The notes below the pieces were generated by a model that worked only from the letters and a program-made list of their open reading frames with translations, had not been told where the DNA came from and searched no databases. A stretch of DNA of 64,000 bases from Phlebotomus papatasi (taxonomy: Eukaryota > Arthropoda > Insecta > Diptera > Psychodidae), in the NCBI RefSeq assembly GCF_024763615.1, contig NC_077224.1, positions 51,470,712-51,534,711 on the forward strand, written 5' to 3'. Of this stretch, positions 57,000-64,000 are shown one piece after another; the first letter of the stretch is position 1, and every line of letters begins with the position of its first letter. Position numbers and translations under genes: made by a program.

Positions 57000-57328
57000 T
57001 GAAATTGTGGTCATAAGTTATTTTACGGGTGGGCACAAGTTCGTAGAAGAGGCCACAAAATATGAATTTTGCATGGTTTGGAAAACCACATATTTTCCGG
57101 CGTTTGAGGGATTTTCCTAGTAAATTCATTTGAATATATAGAAAGAAACTACATGAAAGAAATTACTCTTAAAATTTTGCTTTCATTGGTCAAAATATCA
57201 ACAGCTATAGGTAGATATGTCCTTAATGTGGCCATAAGTGATGCCTGCACCCTACTGGTCTTGGTCTGACCCGTCGCCACTCGAGCCTGTTACGCACCCC
57301 TAATGAGCTGGAGTCCTGGTCCACTCCG
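57000..57328. other. Non-coding, with fragment of another repeat
   Basis: GTGGCCATAAGTGATGCCTG, then GGTCTTGGTCTGACCCGTCG, looks like a piece of a dispersed element. A related fragment with CCGGCGCTACAACCAATTAG and TTATGGCCAGTC lies at about 46093-46140. Confidence 0.35.
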
Positions 57329-57978
57329 GAAAAAGTAAGCCCTATTTCACCACATCTGAATTTCTTTAAGTTTTTTGTAGAACATTATTAAAAATTAGGG
57401 TAAAGTGATACAAGTTGGACAATGGTACAAGTTGGACAGGGCTTTTTTTTTTAAATAAATTTAGTACTTCATTTTTATTCGTATATTTTTAATGCTTTGG
57501 TTTTATAATTTGGTTCCTTGTGCTTAAAAACAAATTTTCACTTTATTTATCAAGAAAAAAGCCATGTCCAACTTGTACCGGCGAATTGTCCAACTTGTAA
57601 CACTATGTCTAACTTATATAACTTTACCCTATATTGCAACACAGCTTCGTTAATAACTGGTTGGCTTTCCGTGAAAAAAATATTAAATACCGTACAGAAA
57701 AAACGTAAAATAATGCAAGACAATTTCTCTTAGCGTTGACAGATTTCTTAAGAACTCCATACTCTTTTGGTGATTGTTCATCTTGTCGAGAATTTCTTTT
57801 AATTACTTGCAAATAATTTAATCGGTAAAGAACCTGATATAGTTTTCTGATTCATAAAACTAAAATACCAGATTTAATACTCATTTCGTAGTTCCATGAA
57901 CTCCAAATTCTCTTAAAATGTGATTTTAATTTAGATGGCGAAAAAGGGCTTATTGGCGAAAAAGTACTGACTCTACCC
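57329..57978. mobile_element. TTTTCGCCAC-family element with a nested MITE
   Basis: The right end GGCGAAAAAGTACTGACTCT followed by ACCC matches 27754. The body follows the 27340-27754 order (AAAGTAAGCCCTATTTCACC, CAAGACAATTT, TTGACA, GTGATTTTAATTTAGATGGCG). The left part is missing. It is interrupted at 57398-57629. Confidence 0.6.
57398..57629. mobile_element. Nested TA-flanked MITE, 'GGGTAAAGTGATACAAGTTGG' family
   Basis: The left GGGTAAAGTGATACAAGTTG, then GACAATGGTACAAGTTGGAC, and right GTCCAACTTGTAACACTATG, then CTTTACCC, are inverted. TA lies outside both ends (57396-57397, 57630-57631). It is about 232 bp, inserted within the older TTTTCGCCAC element. Confidence 0.7.
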
Positions 57979-58079
57979 TACCATCAAAATTTGAGAAAAC
58001 CGACGTTAGAGAAATTCAGTAGAAAGGAACCAGGATTCGTCGGAAAGTGGAGTCACTCTTAGAAAAACGGCAACTCTTT

Positions 58080-58118
58080 CCAAAGCTTTCGGCTCGGTCT
58101 CTAAGCCTTCATCAGTGG
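58080..58118 (-). ncRNA. Hammerhead-like ribozyme motif, minus strand
   Basis: On the minus strand CCA, then CTGATGA (58115-58109), then A, GGCT paired with AGCC around a TAGAGACCG loop, then GAAAGCTTTGG. AGCT gives a minimal self-complementary stem III with a UH cleavage site, and CCA/TGG can form a short stem I. The order and parts fit Penelope-type minimal hammerheads. The unpaired A before stem II is shared with the 32.4/32.7-kb motifs. Confidence 0.5.
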
Positions 58119-58199
58119 CTGGAGCATGAAGAGAGCCTTCTTTATTTCCTTTTTCAATTAACAATTTTTTTCTTTCTTCTTTACAACCATTTAACACTT

Positions 58200-60688
58200 A
58201 TTTGAATCAATAAGAAATTTTCAGAGATTTGTCTCTCAATCTGTCCATGACTTTACATGACATAACAGAGGATGTTCGGGGCATTTTTTTAATATTAAAC
58301 AATTCGCTTTTTTCTACAAACAACTTGGCACAAATTTACAATTTTCAATGTTTTCCTGGTCTTCTGCAGTAGTCTTTCGTAACTTCTTTGTTCACACTGG
58401 TCAAGAGTCCAGTGGTCACTGTTTGGTTACCGAATACACTAAAAAGTATAGATGAGTTGAAAACAGCCCTTTAGCGGAAACAGTGTCTCATCCTGGAGAC
58501 TCATATTCAAGCAGTTGTTCAAGTAGTTTATAGCCCGATACAGGAATATTAACATCAAATTTTTAATGTTTTCTGACTTCCAATGCAATAGTCCAATTGG
58601 CTCACAAGGTTTCAATGATAAGGATATTGGGAGACAGGCTTTTATCAAAGTTTGAGCCTGATTAGAAAATATGAAATTTCGTAATGCTTCTAATAGGTGA
58701 GGTTATTAGGAATCTCGCATTCTGTCCCTTCGTCCAGAGTAAGAGAATAATACCTGTGGATTTTCTCCATGGTGAAAAGAGCGAGAAAGTCAGAAAATTT
58801 CATTGTGACCAGCATTGTTGCACAACGAGACAATTCAATTGAATTTTAATATATAATTTAAAGTAAATTTTAACCTCAGAGCTGCAACTGGTGTGTTAAG
58901 GACAACAGCAAAAAATCATTGTGTGAAAATTCTCTCATTTTCATTGTCTTTTGCCCTTTTTCCACTCAACACCACAATCACGTATCATAAGATGGAAGAT
59001 GGAATGTATCTCAGAGTCTGCACAATTTACTCTTTTTTTCTGCATCCGCTGGGGGTTTGATGATGGGGTTGATACCATAACGAGAATGGGGGTGTTGATG
59101 CTCATTTTCATTGCCGCTTTTCTCTGGTTCTTTTTGCTCATATTTCTCACCCATTCCACATCTATAGAAATGTGCTGATGTTCTTGTTGGACACGCCATC
59201 GGGAGATTTGTTTGTGGTCCGATGGAATGGTAAATGGAACTGTAACAAACTCTACCAAAGACCTATCGCTTGATTGAAATAAGACCTCTTTTTAATTTGA
59301 ACAAATCGCCCGAGAATTAATTAAACATTATTGCGTTTGTCTAAAGAGGAATTTCCTCATCCACAGCGATTTTTTACGACTGTAATTAATTAAAGTACTT
59401 ACGGACACTTAAAAGAAGAGTTTTTTTCCTTGCCCCTTAATTTTTTTTAATTTGAAAGGGTTTACAAGACAGAGTGGCAAAAAGAACACAGGTGGTAAAT
59501 TACAGTATTGCTCAATTTTAAACTTCTCTGAACAAATTTAAGAGGAAAAGTCGTTAATTGGTGCTAAATAATTTTTACATAAAAATCACACTGGAAAGTT
59601 TTTGGAAAGATTAAAATTCAAAAGTTAAAATATTTGTAATATTATAATATATTATTTCGAAAACCTTGTTTATTTTCTGTAATTGATATGGTTGAAATCC
59701 TGACAAGATTATAGTTTATTTAACAGGATCAATTGAGATATAAATAGTCTGTTTATATTAAATAATGGTTGCTGTCATTTCAACATATCATGATGTGAAA
59801 TTATTTTGATTGTTTTAAATTAACTGCAGCAGCATTAAATGGTAATATCAATAAATAGTTTATTGACCGTTTAATTAACTATAAATGCTTTTGCAAATAT
59901 TTGTGATTTACAGAATAATTTTATTTTAATCTTTTACTGGTTTTTCTGAACTCACAATAATCTAATTAGATCCAATGAAGTTATAATTGATTGTAAAATA
60001 TCACTTTTTAAAAGTTTTTTTTTAAAGCTTGTTTTTATTCGAGTTACCAAAAATTTAATTAAGAAAAACTTAATTTAAAAACGATTATGCGGTGAAAGTT
60101 ATGACCAACGCACAATTACTTTTATTAGTAAACATGTTTTCAAAATTTCCCATGAGAATGAGTGAGATGACTAGATTTAGATCTTACTCACTCTCATTGA
60201 AATGTCAAAAATATGTTTACTAAACAAACGTTATCGTGCGTTGGGCATTAAGGTCAACCAACTTAGCCCTATTTATTTATTTATTTACTAATTTGTTTGT
60301 TTATTTATTTTTTTTATTTATGCATTTATTTTTTTTTACATAAAATGATAATGTTCGACAAATTACACGATTTTCCATCTTTTTTATAAACTTTCACATA
60401 AAACTGTCAGAGATATACGACTTCTAGTTCACGATGACTCCTTCATAATAATTGAATACTCTTATTTTTAAAACAGCTCAATAGGTCTTTGATTTTCGGA
60501 TATATTTTGAAACCACAGGTCAAATTCTTGAAAATAACCAGTCACTACTTATTATAGTAAATGTCCTAATTCAAAACCATTTCCAGGCGCTTTAACTTTG
60601 ACAGAGGATTCAACACATTAAGTTCATATTTTTTCTGAAGAGAATTACATAAATATGCTCCTTGACTCTTCTAGAATTTTACTGTATA
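58200..60688. other. AT-rich non-coding DNA
   Basis: A TAGGTGAGGTTATTAGGAAT fragment (about 58696) resembles the end of the tandem unit at 46446. Opposed frames at 58941-59258 lie in a slightly less AT-rich patch with no domain. T- and ATTT-rich simple sequence covers about 60270-60340. Confidence 0.4.
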
Positions 60689-60903
60689 GGGGAAAGTACT
60701 CTCCCTTCGAATGTTCATGCCTTCGAATAATGTGAATTTTCTTTTAGTTTTCCTAAGAGACTTACACATTTCTATTAAATATTAGTTGGTTTATCATCAA
60801 ATGTTGATAATTCCGTGATAATTTAGTGTAAATCTCTTACGAAAAACAAAAGAAATTTACATTATTCGAAGGCATAAACGTTCGAAGGGAGAGCACTTTC
60901 CCC
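60689..60903. mobile_element. TA-flanked MITE, 'GGGGAAAGTACTCTCCCTTCG' family (copy 3)
   Basis: The ends GGGGAAAGTACTCTCCCTTC and GAAGGGAGAGCACTTTCCCC are inverted, with TA outside both. It is the same length as the 56248 copy. Confidence 0.8.
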
Positions 60904-62029
60904 TAGTGAAATTTCTTTTGATATAATTTGAAAACTTCTTAAATACAAGAAAAATATGCGAGCGTAAAATGCTTCTATTAGAAACAAATTAATCCAAATG
61001 GAGACAAGGGAAAGTTTCTAATTGGAGACAAACAGTGTAAGTGAAAACGCGACGAAAGGCTTCCAAAACACCTTGTTGAGTAGCTCTTAAGTGCAGGATT
61101 TGTTCTTATTCCTGGTCTTTTCTCCTTTCCCATCTAAAACAATAAGAAAATCTCTCCAAAAAAACATATTACCGGGGTTTCCTATTGAAGCATTTGCAGA
61201 CACTTCACAAAAACCGTTTTTGTTCACGAAATAATTAATTATTTCATTTGAAAACTTCACGTACCGTTAACAATAAAGATTAGCACTTAATTTAACTAAA
61301 ATTAGCCAGAAATATGACATAAATGTTAAACGAAACGAATAAACAACAGTCACTTCATTGTGTTTTTCATTGGAAAACATGGTCGATCGATGAAAAATTC
61401 CATGGTGAAAAGGTACACTTTTAATCTTTCTGAGAAATTAACAAATTAAAATTTGTGAATATGAATGGATTTTCGCTTTATTTGGAGCAAAATTAACTAA
61501 ATAATGAAACTGTGGTAGAGAAAATATATAAAAATAATAATTTAGTACTGCATTTATCATGAAAACAATGACGTTTCCATTTGGAGTAGAGAAAAATTTC
61601 CATTTGGAGCAGGTTTTGAATTAGCGTAATTTACCGTATTGGTTATTTCCTATTTCGTTTGTCGATTGTCTAGTTAATTGGAAGTTTAGCCATGACCAAA
61701 ATTAATTATTTCGGACAACACTACAGCACTCTATTTTATATTAATCCGAAACACTTTTTCTTTTAAGCTTTTTTTTTAGTTCAGAAGCATTTCGACCGCT
61801 AAGAATAAGAAACGAATAATTCGCAATGGATTTCAAGGTGAGATTTTACATGCAGAGTATAGGATTTTTTGAGATTTAAAATCCCTATAACTTTGAAAAT
61901 AATTATCCTTCAAGTATAATATGCACAGGGAAGATAGAGGGTATAAAGACGTATTCAAAAAGCGCATAAAACGAATTTTGTAAAAAAATCAAGTTGTTCT
62001 ATTTATATTCAAAGTCACCGATTTTATCT
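60904..62029. other. AT-rich non-coding DNA
   Basis: The motif CATTTGGAGTAGAG/CATTTGGAGCAGG recurs near 61580-61612, and AATTGGAGACAAAC near 61018. It may be a decayed element, but no arms could be paired. Confidence 0.35.
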
Positions 62030-62200
62030 AAATAAATCTATGACCAAAAAATCCATTTGAATTTTTCAAATTAAACCACTATAGGAAGATTATTTTTCAA
62101 TCGATTTTGTCAGGAATTGATTTAATTGAAAGGTTTTGAAATTTCCAATCCGACCATATTGGTTCTAATCGGCAATAAAGCGAAACAATTCACGATGAAT
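62030..62200 (+). repeat. Fragment of the 'AGAGATATCGAC' dispersed family (3' part)
   Basis: Contains TATGACCAAAAAATCCATTT, TTTTTCAATCGATTTTGTCA, AAAGGTTTTGAAATTTCCAA and CTAATCGGCAATAAAG, matching the downstream part of the 18180-18720 copy. Confidence 0.45.
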
Positions 62201-64000
62201 TGTTCACTATTCCACCTCTTTATAGCTAGATACGCTAGACAGGTAATAGACATCAGAAAAAGAGAAAAATATATTTGAATACTCCTTTTTACTAAACTCA
62301 AACGAGAAGAGCGATTTCTGTGAATCCCTCTGGGCTATAAACATAAATGAGAGTTCACTCTGCATTGTCATAGATTATACTTTTGGTAAATATGTCTTAA
62401 GAGAGCTCTATACTTTCTACAAATATCCTAGAACCGAACAGTTTGCATCGTCCACAGATTTCGCTCAAGAAATCCACTGGAAAGTTGTTTAGTCAATTTG
62501 GCATATTATATTTATCTAGAAAGATTTTTATGCTTTTTCTCCATTGGATAGTTTATATATTTGTTTTATGAAAAGTAGATGTATACACAAGAAAATTGTC
62601 TGCATTCTAAGAGCTCATGGGTTGGATGGTGGAAAATGACGAGATGCAAATAGTTACAAGAGAAGGGAATGTGTCTAAAAAAAAACTTCCTATATAGTTA
62701 TGTTTTTCAGGATTTTTAAGAATTTCTGTGAAAAATTCCCAACATTGTGAAAACGAGGTCACTCTGAGTCAAGATAATTCTTTTGACTTTCGATTTCCAG
62801 ATTTGCTCAGTGTGCAGAATTTCCTGATTGTGGTATAACAAGATAGTCAGAAAAACTAATCTAATCTTGAGTATCAAGACAAGAATTTTAATGAAAATTA
62901 CCTCAACGATTTATTGGTCAGCCGGAGTAATTTAATCCACCTCCTTATTGGGGCCAGCTTAAGGGGTTTAAACTTGAATAGTCCTAATATGTGGTCAGGA
63001 TTTGATTGATAGTTTTCGTGGCAAAGAGGAGATCAACCAAGTTTAACCTCTGAACCCTAAAAAGCCAATTGAATAAAACTTCCGATGGGGTGAGATAGTC
63101 AAGTTATACGAACAATCTGTTAAATGTTCATAAAGTGCTGAGTTGGTGACTTGAATGGTGAAAAGCATTCACATACAACTCTATTATTTTCCAAATATTT
63201 GTGAGTGAGCAATTCTGCGGTGGGTGCAAGACTTTCTCTTCCCATTTGTCTTCCACTTGAGGGTCCTTCATGTGGAATTGCCAATAAGAGAAAGCTTTTT
63301 GCGTTTTTGTTCCCTTTTCCCAGTCTGGGGGCAAGAGAGCAAAAAAGGCGTCGGCAGCTCATTTGGAGGGAAAATTTTGACCTAAAACATTTGTAAGCTC
63401 TCTTCTTTTTGACACAACTACCACCCATTATTAATGAGGCACATTTTCTCAACTTTCACCTGTCTAGGGGAGAGTGGGGCAGCTTCAAATGTTAATTGCC
63501 AATTTAATATTGATAATATTTTTCAAAAAAAATATTTACAGAGCCCAAAGCCTGTATTCTATAAGTTACGATTGAGTTTCCATTTCATAAAATAATAAAT
63601 AAAATTTCATATAAAAATAAGGCTATTTTCGAGAAGAATAAAAATTACCCTTTAAAATATTTGAAATATCAGAATAGAAAAAGTGGTCAGTTTCTGAACG
63701 TGACAGCCATAGGACCCAAATACACTCAGACTGATCTTCAAGAATACTTTGCCTGTAAAATTTGACAGTAGACTATTAGAAAAGGCACATTCAAAGGACA
63801 TCTAATATATGGTCTTAAGTCTTTAGTATATGACAATTTGGGATAAATCGCCCCGTTCACTAATAAAATTTCGAAGAGACAAGGCTACACCAAAGCCAAG
63901 CCAGACCTATTCGAAAATCTACCGGAAACCTAAAGTGTAAGTTCAAGTGCTCGACGCTTTAATGCTGATTGTTCTGTCATTTCGAATTTACAGTCGAACC
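62201..64000. other. AT-rich non-coding DNA
   Basis: The minus frame 63120-63452 is overlapped by frames on both strands and has no domain. TAGGGGAGAGTGGGGCAGCT at about 63466 looks like a left end of the GGGGCAGA MITE family; a weak opposite motif, GGGATAAATCGCCCCG, lies at about 63840. Confidence 0.4.

Noticed and set aside
58941..59258. 105-codon minus frame
   Set aside because: Opposed by a 75-codon frame; the peptide has no recognised domain. I could not find bounded splice sites.
63120..63452. 110-codon minus frame near the window end
   Set aside because: Two other frames overlap it, including one on the opposite strand, and no domain is visible.
63466..63866. Complete MITE of the GGGGCAGA family
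   Set aside because: The left end is good, but the proposed right end matches only loosely and no TA pair could be fixed, so it is mentioned only within a general region.

Overview
The window looks like nuclear DNA of an insect, most likely a nematoceran dipteran such as a sand fly. That placement is an inference from the AT-rich composition, the many short TA-flanked inverted-repeat elements, a Metaviridae-type (Gypsy-like) LTR retrotransposon and Drosophila-like splice and promoter signals. Nothing in the sequence fixes the species. There are no operons, no bacterial genes, and no tRNA or rRNA genes that I can recognise.

Host coding sequence is sparse. The best host gene evidence is a minus-strand coding exon (23965 down to 23492, 158 codons, phase 0). 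It ends at a strong GTGAGT donor and encodes a polar, Asn-rich N-terminus. It probably belongs to a gene running toward lower coordinates. A possible upstream promoter or leader for a minus-strand gene lies near 41296. Two weaker plus-strand candidates are a terminal exon with stop and poly(A) signal (19523-19650) and a small spliced gene or pseudogene (56130-56990). Most of the remainder reads as intron or intergenic DNA.

0-31 kb is a mosaic of MITEs and fold-back elements. It includes a 1557-bp almost fully palindromic element (6023-7579) flanked by a TAAT duplication, a second palindrome (8227-8604), and several families of TA-flanked elements whose termini begin GGG. 32.3-33.4 kb holds two inverted-repeat elements whose arms carry hammerhead-ribozyme-like cores of the type known from Penelope-like retroelements; a third such core sits at 58.1 kb on the minus strand. 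36.9-46 kb holds more MITEs, several nested.

46.4-56.1 kb is a tandem array of three copies of a unit of about 1.93 kb. The middle copy is split by a complete 4264-bp LTR element (48742-53005). Its two 1477-bp LTRs look identical, it has a GTAT target duplication, a tRNA-Leu-like primer site and a polypurine tract. Its only ORF fuses a gag-like N-terminus to the start of reverse transcriptase and the C-terminus of integrase, so it is a recently inserted, internally deleted, non-autonomous element. The empty target site survives in the third repeat unit. 56.1-64 kb returns to MITE-rich AT-rich DNA.
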